From: Methanosphaera sp. ISO3-F5
GTDB lineage: Archaea > Methanobacteriota > Methanobacteria > Methanobacteriales > Methanobacteriaceae
Direction: 5' to 3'
DNA: 64,000 bases
Assembly (NCBI RefSeq): GCF_034480035.2
Contig: NZ_CP118753.2
Span: 581,001-645,000 of the forward strand
Position numbers and translations under genes: made by a program
Notes under the pieces: model-generated
The model's input: only the letters and a program-made list of their open reading frames with translations
Database searches by the model: none
What the model was told of the DNA's origin: nothing
In this document: positions 47,839 to 56,114 of the stretch, in pieces
Numbering within the stretch: position 1 is the first letter of the stretch
Layout: each line of letters starts with the position of its first letter

Positions 47839-48536
47839 ATATAATCACCAGGATTAAGTTTTTCATTACCAAAAGGACAAATATATAAGCACATTCCACA
47901 TGCAACAGGATGACCCTCATTTTTTCGTGACATTAAAAATTCACCACACTTTTCAGGACTATAAGACTTTTTAGGGTCAGGTAAATCAGTAATTGCTTTA
48001 CCGGGGCATGCTTTAACACAAACAGTACATTTTCCACAAGGAGACTCCATAGTATCTCCGGCATATTCAGATAATGGTGCATTTGTAAGAATTGTTGCCC
48101 AAGTTAATCTTGGACCAAACTCCTTTGTAGTTAAAAGATTATTCTTTCCTAACCATCCAATACCAGCAAGATGGGCACTAGCTTTATTACTGAAAGGCAT
48201 TTTAAGGTTCAAATTCTCATTTTTACCTGATACATCAAGAACTAATGCATCATAGCCCTCTTTTTCAATTTCTTCAACAATTCTGTCAGCAATCTTAGAA
48301 ACCCTTTGATGGGAATTAAAGTATTCATCCAAGTATTCCTGTGCTAATTTATCATTACTATATGTTAGGGGTATGTTTTCAATAATTTCTTCAATCATTT
48401 TATGGCCAATAGCAATAGCATAGGGGTATTTGCAAATGTCCTCTCCATATGTTTCTATCAGTTCATCCTTATTTTTTGAAAAATCTGCAACACCGTAAAT
48501 GTCACTATATTCTTCTAAACATTCAATTATTGACAT
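47835..48536 (-). CDS. QueG-like 2[4Fe-4S] protein
   Basis: A 233-residue protein resembling the C-terminal part of epoxyqueuosine reductase and related reductive-dehalogenase-like proteins. IGWLGKNNLLTTKEFGPRLTWATILTNAPL is the characteristic segment before two ferredoxin clusters, CGKCTVCVKACPGKAI and CGMCLYICPFG. The N-terminal half is short, so a canonical QueG role is doubtful; an electron-transfer partner of the adjacent flavoprotein is more likely. It is coupled to the downstream flavoprotein by a 4-bp overlap. Confidence 0.75.
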   Translation of the reverse strand: MSIIECLEEYSDIYGVADFSKNKDELIETYGEDICKYPYAIAIGHKMIEEIIENIPLTYSNDKLAQEYLDEYFNSHQRVSKIADRIVEEIEKEGYDALVLDVSGKNENLNLKMPFSNKASAHLAGIGWLGKNNLLTTKEFGPRLTWATILTNAPLSEYAGDTMESPCGKCTVCVKACPGKAITDLPDPKKSYSPEKCGEFLMSRKNEGHPVACGMCLYICPFGNEKLNPGDYI

Positions 48537-48542
48537 CCTAAT

Positions 48543-49118
48543 CTACTCAGTAAATCCTATGATAAGTGTTCCTATTCTTTCTTCATGTGATAATTCAAAG
48601 CAATCCTTAATGTAATGGTCGGTTCCAGTGGATGGAACAGCCACTTTAAGGCTTGTTACCATACTTTCCAAGTCTTCATCAGTGAAAAAAGAACTTGTGG
48701 AACTTGTCATTACAAAGAATTGTTTTTCACCGAGTGTTGCAAGATTGTTATATGTTACAAAGTTATCTGATAAGAAGAACACATTTGGATCGTTTCGTAG
48801 GTCTTCTAACTCTTCTTCATCATATATTGTTTCACCAATTATTTGTCCGGATTCTGTTCGGAGTGTGAAAGAATTATTGTCCACGTCTTCAGGACCCATT
48901 TCTCGTTCTGGCCTTTCATCATTATTTAAAACTATTACTAATGCTTCTTCTTCTTTGAAAGCTTCTTCCATTCCCTGGTTAATAAATGGTACTAGTTCAT
49001 CTAATCGTTTCATTTCATGTTGCAGGACTTGTTTTTTCATGTCATCTGTCATTAACTCTACAATCATGACACCTGGTTCTTCTTCTATTGTTTTAATCAG
49101 GTCTGTTGTAGCACTCAT
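48543..49118 (-). CDS. Small acidic protein, paralog family A (1), SseB-like?
   Basis: A 191-residue acidic protein, one of three paralogs in this locus. Shared motifs are EMKRLDELVPFINQGMEEA near residue 40, a central GQIIGETIYDEEELEDLRNDPNVFFLSDNF, and the C-terminal TDHYIKDCFELSHEERIGTLIIGF. Spacing and the EEELEDL...TLIIGF pattern vaguely recall SseB proteins, but I would not insist on that. The ATG at 49118 is chosen because AGGTGA lies 5 bp upstream. It lies between its sister gene and the QueG-like gene, with a gap of 6 bp to the latter. Confidence 0.65.
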   Translation of the reverse strand: MSATTDLIKTIEEEPGVMIVELMTDDMKKQVLQHEMKRLDELVPFINQGMEEAFKEEEALVIVLNNDERPEREMGPEDVDNNSFTLRTESGQIIGETIYDEEELEDLRNDPNVFFLSDNFVTYNNLATLGEKQFFVMTSSTSSFFTDEDLESMVTSLKVAVPSTGTDHYIKDCFELSHEERIGTLIIGFTE

Positions 49119-49134
49119 TATCTTCACCTATTTT

Positions 49135-49737
49135 CTAATCTTTTTTAACATTAAATCCTACAAGAATTGAAGCAAGCTTTGCATCATCTTCAAAATTAAA
49201 GTATTCTTTAATATAAAGATCTGCTAATGGGTCGGGACTACTTGACACTACATCACATGTATCCTCTAATTCTTCTACTTCAATAAATTGGACTGGTGGT
49301 AATACAAATGCTTGTTTTGTAGGATTTTTTTCTAATGCTTCACTTTTAAGATTGTTTTCCAGTTCTTTAGGGTCTTGTGTTAACACGAAGTCTGGTGTTA
49401 CGAATGTAGCATTCTTGTTGGATTCATGTTTCTGTTTCTGTTCATTGTTTACTATTTCTTCTCCAAGAATGTTTCCATGATTATCAACTAATTGTACTGT
49501 TGGTGTTGGAGGTGGTCTGAATGTTGCTGTTTTAATTATTGCTACGGTAAATTCTCTGTTTAAACATTCATGTACTCCGTAATTGATTACTGGTATGAGT
49601 TCTCCACTTTTTTCCATTTCTATTTCAAGGATATGTTTACGTACTTCGTCATTTAAAACACCAACGCTTTGAACTCCTCTTAGAGGATTTATGGTGTCTA
49701 AAACTTCTTGCAGTACTTCTTCAGGATTTTTAGTTAT
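49135..49737 (-). CDS. Small acidic protein, paralog family A (2), non-standard start
   Basis: A paralog of the previous protein of about 200 residues, sharing LEIEMEKSGELIPVINYGVHECL and the end ADLYIKEYFNFEDDAKLASILVGF. An ATG occurs only at 49617, which would remove the first 40 residues conserved in the sisters. The frame is open further upstream to a perfect GGGAGG (49750-49745). There the in-frame codons are ATA-ATT-ATA-ACT-AAA, so ATA at 49737 (or ATT at 49740) is the apparent start. Pro- and Lys-rich insertions in the middle distinguish this copy. It heads the four-gene operon, divergent from the HxlR gene. Confidence 0.6.
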   Translation of the reverse strand: MTKNPEEVLQEVLDTINPLRGVQSVGVLNDEVRKHILEIEMEKSGELIPVINYGVHECLNREFTVAIIKTATFRPPPTPTVQLVDNHGNILGEEIVNNEQKQKHESNKNATFVTPDFVLTQDPKELENNLKSEALEKNPTKQAFVLPPVQFIEVEELEDTCDVVSSSPDPLADLYIKEYFNFEDDAKLASILVGFNVKKD

Positions 49738-49821
49738 AATTATTCCTCCCTATTTTTTAGATTAATACTTAAAACTTGTTTAACATTATTTAAGTATTTT
49801 ATTGTATTTTAAGAGCAACTG

Positions 49822-49837
49822 GTATGTTCAAACATAC
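49822..49837. promoter_or_regulatory. Candidate operator: 7-2-7 inverted repeat
   Basis: GTATGTTCAAACATAC has two perfectly complementary 7-bp arms separated by CA. It lies in the control region between the operon starting near 49,740 and the divergent HxlR gene at 49876, just upstream of an AT-rich TATA-like stretch for hxlR. A winged-helix dimer of the neighbouring HxlR protein is the obvious candidate to bind here. This rests on position and symmetry only. Confidence 0.5.
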
Positions 49838-49875
49838 TATTAAATTATTTTTAATCCTAGGGTCAATATAATAAT

Positions 49876-50295
49876 ATGGATGAATACAAAGAAATTTTTG
49901 AATCATGGGGTGGCCCAGATTGTCCAATGGAAGCAACTGTGGAATTAATTGGACGAAAATGGGTTATAGCATTAATTAGAGATATGTATGTAGGAAAAAA
50001 ACATTTCACCGAATTTAAAAAGAATAAACCTGCTTTAAATAATTCTGTCTTGTCAGATACTCTTAAATTCATGTGTGAAAAGGGATTGGTTGAAAAAATA
50101 ATTATTGATGAAGATAAAAGAAGTAACACGGAGTATCACCTTACTGACAAAGCTAAAAAACTTAATCATGTTATATATGCCATGATATTATATGGATTGG
50201 ATGTATTGGATTGTTGTGATGAATTACCCGAGATTAAACATAAGATGAAAAAGGGGTACTATGAATTATTTGAAATAGGGGATTATAAAGAGTAG
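49876..50295 (+). CDS. HxlR-family transcriptional regulator
   Basis: A 139-residue MarR/HxlR-type winged-helix regulator. The family start CPMEATVELIGRKWVIALIRDMYVGKKHFTEF, the recognition region NNSVLSDTLKFMCEKGLVEK and the wing DEDKRSNTEYHLTDKAKKL are clear. HxlR proteins often sense electrophiles or redox state through the N-terminal cysteine (here C17); a further CC pair lies near residue 113. It is surrounded on both sides by flavoprotein and acidic-protein genes that it probably controls. Confidence 0.9.
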   Translation: MDEYKEIFESWGGPDCPMEATVELIGRKWVIALIRDMYVGKKHFTEFKKNKPALNNSVLSDTLKFMCEKGLVEKIIIDEDKRSNTEYHLTDKAKKLNHVIYAMILYGLDVLDCCDELPEIKHKMKKGYYELFEIGDYKE

Positions 50296-50846
50296 CCGAG
50301 GATGATTGTAATTATCCGGTCAGTATAATCCATATTGTACAGGTCCTTAATGTAATGGTCTGATTCTGTTGAAGGTGCTGCAATTGATAAGCTAGAAACA
50401 AGTTCTTCTATCTTGTCTTCACAGGATAATTCACCTCTTAGTTGACTTACCATGAAAAACTGTTTTTCGCCTGGTGTGGAAAGATTAGGGTATGTTGCAA
50501 AATATTCGGATATGAAATATACGCTGGGATCATTACGCAGGTCCTCTAGTTCTTCGGGGTCATATACTTCTTCTCCAATAAGAGTACCGTTTTCACTCAT
50601 AAGTGTAAGTGTTGGTATTTGTTCTTCAACAGGAACAATAACATCAGTCTTATCCTTAATGATGACCAATGAGGTATCTTCATTCAAAGCTTCTTCTACT
50701 CCTTTATTAATGAGGGGAACCATTTCATTAAGTCTTTTCATCTCTATTAAGGTTATATTCTTTTTAGCTTCCTCATTTAAAGTATCAACTTTAATAACTC
50801 TGTCATCATTTTCCAGTAGTTCCTTAATTTTTTCATGTACTGACAT
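50283..50846 (-). CDS. Small acidic protein, paralog family A (3)
   Basis: A 187-residue paralog of the proteins at 48543 and 49135. It shares LIEMKRLNEMVPLINKGVEEA, GTLIGEEVYDPEELEDLRNDPSVYFISEYFATYPNLSTPGEKQFF and SDHYIKDLYNMDYTDRIITIILGY. It is closest to copy 1. The ATG at 50846 follows the flavoprotein stop with a 1-nt gap (TAATATG), and AGGTGA lies at a proper distance. Its 3' end overlaps the convergent HxlR gene by 13 bp. Function unknown. Confidence 0.65.
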   Translation of the reverse strand: MSVHEKIKELLENDDRVIKVDTLNEEAKKNITLIEMKRLNEMVPLINKGVEEALNEDTSLVIIKDKTDVIVPVEEQIPTLTLMSENGTLIGEEVYDPEELEDLRNDPSVYFISEYFATYPNLSTPGEKQFFMVSQLRGELSCEDKIEELVSSLSIAAPSTESDHYIKDLYNMDYTDRIITIILGYSL

Positions 50847-50847
50847 A

Positions 50848-51405
50848 TTATTGTTCACCTACCAGTTCCTGTGCAGTCATTCTAACTTCTTCTATTAACC
50901 TATGGGAATCGCCCCGTGTTGGCTTATTTTCTCCTATTGATAATATTTTCACTAATTCACATCCAATAGAATTAAATACTCGTGCTTTCTTAGCTATATA
51001 TTCATCATAATGTCCATCTCTAGCTCCATAAGTATGAATTACAACACATTTGGGATTATTTTTTAATTGATTAGGGGTTGTTTTGGTCATTGAATAGAAC
51101 CGGTCCATGAAAACACGTCCTTGACCACATATTTCACCAAAATAATTGGGACATGCAAAAATAAAAGCATCCGATTCACTCACTTTTTTCATAACACGGT
51201 TAAAATCATCATCTAAAACACACATTGTGGGTTTTTCAAAACTTTTGCATGCCCTACATGCTTGACAACCCCTTATTTTCATATCTTCAACAAAGTACAC
51301 AGTATTGTGTCCATTGTTTTCTTCTATTACCTCTGTGAATATGTCCACAATATGCTTACAATTCCCATTTTTTCTCGGACTAGCAATTACACTCACAACA
51401 TTCAT
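50848..51405 (-). CDS. Iron-sulfur flavoprotein paralog
   Basis: A 185-residue FMN-reductase-fold protein with SPRKNGNCKHIVDIF, the cysteine motif CQACRACKSFEKPTMC and the flavin-side segment FACPNYFGEICGQGRVFMDRF. It is related to the ISF at 47257 and, like it, is paired with a small acidic protein. The ATG at 51405 is preferred because AGGGTG precedes it by about 6 bp and the flavodoxin fold starts there (MNVVSVIASPRKNG). First gene of a two-gene operon with the acidic protein. Confidence 0.82.
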   Translation of the reverse strand: MNVVSVIASPRKNGNCKHIVDIFTEVIEENNGHNTVYFVEDMKIRGCQACRACKSFEKPTMCVLDDDFNRVMKKVSESDAFIFACPNYFGEICGQGRVFMDRFYSMTKTTPNQLKNNPKCVVIHTYGARDGHYDEYIAKKARVFNSIGCELVKILSIGENKPTRGDSHRLIEEVRMTAQELVGEQ

Positions 51406-51512
51406 GTATAACACCCTGTTTATTACTAATAAGTTTGTTTTATTCATTATTTAAAATAATTATATCAATTTTCATAATAATTATTTATATTATTTTCATC
51501 ATAACTTCATAT

Positions 51513-52046
51513 ATGAAAGAAAGAATTTCTCAGTTCTTTACAGAAAGTGGTCTAGTATTTTTAAATCCTGATGATTTATTTTATTTTAAAACAGAAGAAC
51601 CAGACAAAAATGGTATAATTTCATTAGTATTTTATAGTATTATGCTAGCATTAGTTATGGGAATAGCTACTGGTAACCTGGTTATTATCGGCGCATTAGT
51701 GGCAGCATCATTAATCCTCCCATTAGTTTACATGTTTATACATACAATATTCGTATTTATCTTTGCTAGACTTTTAGGTGGATCCGGCTCATTTATGAAC
51801 ACTTTTAACTTAATGAGTTATAGTGGTGTACTGAATATTTTACTAATTATTGCAATAGCATTATCTATTTTCAATCCTTTTGTTTTTGTACCAATATTAA
51901 TGTTGGTGTCTATCTGGAAAATTGTTCTAGAAATGATAGCTGTAAGTGAAGAACATAATATAGGTTATGGAAAAGCATTTTTATCAACAATAGGAATAGT
52001 CTTACTACTATCAGTAATAGTCCTGATAATAGGGGGGTTGATTTAA
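51513..52046 (+). CDS. Yip1-like integral membrane protein
   Basis: A 177-residue protein with a soluble N-terminus (KERISQFFTESGLVFLNPDDLFYFKTE) followed by five membrane helices, in the pattern of Yip1-domain proteins of archaea and bacteria (GIISLVFYSIMLALVMG, GSFMNTFNLMSYSGVLNILL). The ATG at 51513 is favoured over upstream in-frame codons because the N-terminal region is then family-like. No ribosome binding site is visible, but a TATA-like TTTATATT lies about 25 bp upstream, which suits a leaderless mRNA. It overlaps nothing and abuts the next gene (stop 52046, start 52047). Confidence 0.7.
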   Translation: MKERISQFFTESGLVFLNPDDLFYFKTEEPDKNGIISLVFYSIMLALVMGIATGNLVIIGALVAASLILPLVYMFIHTIFVFIFARLLGGSGSFMNTFNLMSYSGVLNILLIIAIALSIFNPFVFVPILMLVSIWKIVLEMIAVSEEHNIGYGKAFLSTIGIVLLLSVIVLIIGGLI

Positions 52047-52850
52047 ATGAATGGCGGTAAAATATTAGGTATTCTCATAATTATTGCAATGATATTATCA
52101 GTAGCAATGGTAGGATACAATTCAATAACACACAAGATGGATAATAAACAAAACATAGTTAAAACAGTTGACATACTTGACGAATCAGAAATCAATCAAA
52201 CATTCCCTGAAGAAAACTCAGAAGCAATACAAACAATAAACATTAACCTCGACCAAAAAGTGGGCGGAACTAACATAAAGTTTGCAGATAATTCAACCAC
52301 AATATATAACATCACATCAAACAATGAAAAAAACAATAAAACAACAGTTACAACAAACAAGAAAGGCACACAATTAGATGTAAACATTGACTCAGAGGAC
52401 TCACAAAACACGATAATCCTGAGTAACAAGTACAAGTACACAATAAACGGTGATATTATTGCTGGTGGATTTTCATCAGATTTAGGAAATAATGCACAAG
52501 TAGATGCAATTAACATTAACATAACTGCTGGTGGAGTAGATCTTAAACTTAATGGTGGACAGTTAACAACAGTAAATTCACAGATTAATACTGGTGGAAT
52601 AAACATATATGGAGAACCAAAAGGTGTAACAACCATTAACTCACAGATTGAAGTAGGTGGACTGAACCTACAAGCGAAAAATGCAATAGCAGATATTTTC
52701 TCCGATATTAAAGTTGGTGGAATAAACCCTGGAAAATATCAGAAAGTTGGAAACAATGAGTACAAAGGAAACTTATTTGATTCTTCAGAAAACAAGTTAA
52801 TTATTCATAATAACATTAGATTAGGTGGAGTTAACACTCAATCCTTCTAA
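52047..52850 (+). CDS. Membrane-anchored beta-repeat protein
   Basis: A 267-residue protein with one N-terminal membrane helix (ILGILIIIAMILSVAMVGY) and a long extracytoplasmic part rich in Asn, Ile and Gly. From residue 130 on it shows repeated strand-turn units: INITAGGVDLKLNGGQ, INTGGINIYGEPKG, IEVGGLNLQAKN, IKVGGINPGKYQ and IRLGGVNTQSF, a beta-helix or toast-rack-like fold with a GG turn in each rung. The GGVN/GGIN motif recurs about every 25 residues. Function is unknown. Encoded directly downstream of the Yip1-like gene with no gap. Confidence 0.65.
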   Translation: MNGGKILGILIIIAMILSVAMVGYNSITHKMDNKQNIVKTVDILDESEINQTFPEENSEAIQTININLDQKVGGTNIKFADNSTTIYNITSNNEKNNKTTVTTNKKGTQLDVNIDSEDSQNTIILSNKYKYTINGDIIAGGFSSDLGNNAQVDAININITAGGVDLKLNGGQLTTVNSQINTGGINIYGEPKGVTTINSQIEVGGLNLQAKNAIADIFSDIKVGGINPGKYQKVGNNEYKGNLFDSSENKLIIHNNIRLGGVNTQSF

Positions 52851-52858
52851 TTAAACTC

Positions 52859-52866
52859 TTTTTTTT
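52859..52866 (+). terminator. Oligo-T terminator of the Yip1-like operon
   Basis: A T8 run lies 9 bp after the stop codon at 52850, followed by AT-rich sequence. It ends the two-gene transcript. Confidence 0.5.
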
Positions 52867-52951
52867 AAAATTATATTTGGAATAAATTAGTTACTAATCA
52901 AACATGGGGCTGAAAAAATATTAAATGATTATAAGTGTGAAAAAAGATCAC

Positions 52952-53980
52952 TTATAAACGTTTTAAGAACTCAAGAATGAGTTTAACAGTGTCCTCAACA
53001 TCTTTAACATTCACAACACTAATAGGTGTATGAATATATCTAGAACCAGAGGATAATGTAGCTGTTGCAATTCCTTCACGGGTAAGATGAATAGCAGTAG
53101 CATCAGTTGTTCCACCATCACCTACTTCAACTTGATAATCTATTCCAGCAGCTTCTGCAGCTTCAACTAATAACTTTTTCATCATAGGATGGGTTAATAA
53201 TCCTCTTCCACTAGCATCTGCAAATGATATAACAGGTCCTTTTCCGGCTTTAATATATGCATCTTCCTGTTTAACTCCCGGATGATCACCAGCAATTGTC
53301 ACATCTAAAGCTATTGCCATATCTGGATTAAGTTTGAATGCTGAGGTTTTTGCTCCTTTTAATCCTACTTCTTCCTGTACAGTACCAACACCATATACTG
53401 TTGCATCACAATCGGTCTGTTTCATTACTTCAGCCATCACAGCACAACCTACACGATTGTCTAAAGCTTTACCCATTACAAGGTCGTTTAAACATTCTTC
53501 GAAGTCTGTGTGGAATACGATTGCATCACCAATTGACACTAAACTTTCTGCTTGTTCTTTGTCTTTTGCTCCTATGTCAATGAACATGTCTTTGTATGAA
53601 ATAATTTTCTTAGCTTCTTCTGCACTGGTGATGTGTGGTGGTTTTGAACCAATAATACCTGGTACTTCACCATTTTCTGTTTGAACATATACTTTCTGGT
53701 TTAATAACATTTGATCGTTGATTCCACCAATTTTCACGAATCTTAAAAATCCGTCATCATCAATGAAACTTACCATTAATCCGATTTCATCCATGTGTGA
53801 TGCTAACATAACACTAGGTTTTCCTTCTTTTCCTTTGTGTGTGGTTATTAGGTTACCCATTATGTCTGTTTCCATTTCATCCACGTAATCTTTTAGTTCT
53901 TCTTTTAGTATGTCACGTACTTCGTCTTCAAATCCTGAAATACCACATGCTTCGGATAATTTTTTTAATAAATCTTTCAT
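52952..53980 (-). CDS. M42-family metallo-aminopeptidase
   Basis: A 342-residue tetrahedral aminopeptidase of the PepA/FrvX (M42) family that trims N-terminal residues from peptides. Metal ligands and active-site residues appear in [13 protein letters not shown] (His and Asp), [14 protein letters not shown] (bridging Asp), [12 protein letters not shown] (catalytic Glu plus ligand), [12 protein letters not shown] and [15 protein letters not shown]. The length matches the family. The alternative name endoglucanase M is a historical misnomer. Confidence 0.93.
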   Translation of the reverse strand: MKDLLKKLSEACGISGFEDEVRDILKEELKDYVDEMETDIMGNLITTHKGKEGKPSVMLASHMDEIGLMVSFIDDDGFLRFVKIGGINDQMLLNQKVYVQTENGEVPGIIGSKPPHITSAEEAKKIISYKDMFIDIGAKDKEQAESLVSIGDAIVFHTDFEECLNDLVMGKALDNRVGCAVMAEVMKQTDCDATVYGVGTVQEEVGLKGAKTSAFKLNPDMAIALDVTIAGDHPGVKQEDAYIKAGKGPVISFADASGRGLLTHPMMKKLLVEAAEAAGIDYQVEVGDGGTTDATAIHLTREGIATATLSSGSRYIHTPISVVNVKDVEDTVKLILEFLKRL

Positions 53981-54184
53981 TGTTAAACCTCTCTATTTAA
54001 TTTTTAAGTTTTTTTTTTATTCTTTTGGATATAACTAACTTTATCAATCCTATTATAATAACCTTTGTTAAGTTTTATATCATAACAATAATGTAATTAA
54101 ATACTAATAATATAATACACAAATAATATTATTATTGAATACAAATTGAATGAAAACCATTCAATAAAGAGAGTGGATTAAATT

Positions 54185-55336
54185 ATGGATGCTTTGACAA
54201 TAATAATAATGGTAGTCCTATTTGTTCTAGCAATGCTATTCGTATTCTCAACAGCACTACTAACACCCTATATTGGAAAGAAAAACCTAATCTCAGTATT
54301 ATTACTAGGATTAATAGTAGGAGTAGCAGCAGGCGCATTTCTATTATCACCAATATCAGAGGACATACCTGACTTTACCAGAACATTAGTAGAAGAAAGC
54401 GTTGATGGAAATGACAATATAGAACTGGACTTGTCAACCAATGGAAACTTAACACAAATAATACAAAACATCTCCTCAATAGAAGGAGTAGAAAAAGTAG
54501 ACTATAACGGAATAACCGTAAAAATAGACGAGGAATTTGATTCCAATACAGAAAAACAACTGATAATGACTGCATTAAACAACAGTGACCCGGGAGTATC
54601 AGATATAAAAGACAAGGGAAATAACACATTCTTCCTAGAAATGACAGATAATGCAGATCCACAATCAGTACTCGACAACATATACAAAACATTCAGCCGT
54701 GAAACATACACTCACCTAAAATACACATCAATGCAAGCAAACGTAACAGTAAAAGCAAAACAAGTAACACGAGCACTGAATCAAATATCAGAAAATGATG
54801 TGGTAGTACTGAATGTAACTGGTCCAACCGAAACACAAAGTGCAATGATAAACAAAGTCATACCAACAGGAAACAATCTCATAATAGTTTCAGGAATACT
54901 GGGAGTAATAGTAGCAGCAGCAGGATTCTTTGTAGATTCACTGATAACATTCATAGGAAACCTTAGGAAAAAACGCAACAAAAAACCTTCAAGAAAAGAA
55001 AACATAAAACGAAAAGTAGTTCCAGGAACAGAAAAACAGAAAGGATCTCCTAGAAGAAACAGAAGAAATAAAAAGAAATCAATAGACATATTTGATGATT
55101 CATTTGATAACAGTCCAAAACAAAACATTGGATCAAACAAGCATTTCAAACAATTAACAGTAGACGACTTCCAAGAAGAAAAAACTGTTAAACAGGAAAA
55201 ACCTAAAAAACGCTTCTCATTCAGACGTTCATCAAACAAAGATGAAAAACAAGAACAAAAAACAGAAAGTGAAAAGAAAACAAGAAACTCTCAGAAAAGG
55301 GGAACACCAAGGTTCAGACCTAAACGAAGAGAATAA
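54185..55336 (+). CDS. Membrane protein with basic cytoplasmic tail, unknown
   Basis: A 383-residue protein: two hydrophobic helices at the N-terminus, an extracytoplasmic domain (about residues 55-230) with two repeats resembling SecD-type or MMPL ferredoxin-like folds (LTQIIQNISSIEGVEKVDYNGITVKID and PQSVLDNIYKTF), a third helix around 240 (LIIVSGILGVIVAAAGFFVDSL) and a 110-residue Lys/Arg/Asn-rich tail. The tail could bind nucleic acid or acidic polymers. An AGAGAGTG site precedes the ATG. Likely specific to Methanobacteriales; no function known. Confidence 0.6.
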   Translation: MDALTIIIMVVLFVLAMLFVFSTALLTPYIGKKNLISVLLLGLIVGVAAGAFLLSPISEDIPDFTRTLVEESVDGNDNIELDLSTNGNLTQIIQNISSIEGVEKVDYNGITVKIDEEFDSNTEKQLIMTALNNSDPGVSDIKDKGNNTFFLEMTDNADPQSVLDNIYKTFSRETYTHLKYTSMQANVTVKAKQVTRALNQISENDVVVLNVTGPTETQSAMINKVIPTGNNLIIVSGILGVIVAAAGFFVDSLITFIGNLRKKRNKKPSRKENIKRKVVPGTEKQKGSPRRNRRNKKKSIDIFDDSFDNSPKQNIGSNKHFKQLTVDDFQEEKTVKQEKPKKRFSFRRSSNKDEKQEQKTESEKKTRNSQKRGTPRFRPKRRE

Positions 55337-55418
55337 CAAACAAATAATTCTAAATCCACTTTCAAACAAACATATTTTTTTTTATAATTATTATTTTTTT
55401 TTAGGAGTAATTATTCTT

Positions 55419-56114
55419 ATGAAATCCGTAATATTATACTCTGGAGGAAAAGACAGTACAATGGCAGTATATGAATCACAAAAAAATGGTGATGAAATAT
55501 ACGCACTACTAGCAATGGTATCCAGAAACAAAGAATCATACATGTTCCATGTACCAGACATACACATGGTAGACTACTGTTCAGCAGCAATGGAAATACC
55601 ATCAATAGATGTTTTAACCGACGGAGTGAAAGAAGAAGAACTAAACGACCTAGAACAAACATTAACAAAACTCAAAGACAAAGGAGTAGAAGCAGTATAC
55701 TCCGGAGCCCTAGAATCAGTATATCAAAAATCAAGAATAGACAAAATCTGCAAAAAACTAGGACTCAAATCAATATCACCATTATGGCATAGAAATCCAA
55801 TAGAATACATGCAAGAAATAGTAGACCTAGGATTTGAAGTAATCATCACAAGCGTATCCGCATATGGACTCACCAAAGAATGGCTGGGAAAAACAATAAC
55901 ACAAGAAACAATAGAAGAAATAAAAGAATTAAACACAAAATACGGGATACACCCAGCATTTGAAGGAGGAGAAGCAGAAACATTAGTACTTGATGGACCA
56001 ATGTTTGACAGAAAAATAGTAATAGACGAAGCAGAAATAACATGGAACTTTGATAATGGAATCTACGACATCAAAAAAGCTCACTTGGAAGAAAAATATG
56101 ATTACAGTCTATGA
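55419..56114 (+). CDS. Diphthine-ammonia ligase (Dph6-like)
   Basis: A 231-residue adenine-nucleotide alpha-hydrolase-type enzyme that completes diphthamide on elongation factor aEF2. The PP-loop SGGKDST sits at residues 8-14, and the conserved YSGALESVYQKSRIDKICKKLGLKSISPLWHRNP and AFEGGEAETLVLDGPMF match the MJ0570/Dph6 family. The ATG at 55419 is chosen because it gives the standard N-terminus and TTAGGAG lies upstream; the frame is open further 5' without family similarity. It ends overlapping the convergent RNA-binding gene by 6 bp. Confidence 0.9.
   Translation: MKSVILYSGGKDSTMAVYESQKNGDEIYALLAMVSRNKESYMFHVPDIHMVDYCSAAMEIPSIDVLTDGVKEEELNDLEQTLTKLKDKGVEAVYSGALESVYQKSRIDKICKKLGLKSISPLWHRNPIEYMQEIVDLGFEVIITSVSAYGLTKEWLGKTITQETIEEIKELNTKYGIHPAFEGGEAETLVLDGPMFDRKIVIDEAEITWNFDNGIYDIKKAHLEEKYDYSL

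Noticed and set aside
52196-52636. 146-codon minus-strand frame opposite the beta-repeat protein
   Set aside because: No ribosome site and a Pro/Ser/Phe-rich product; a mirror of the real gene.
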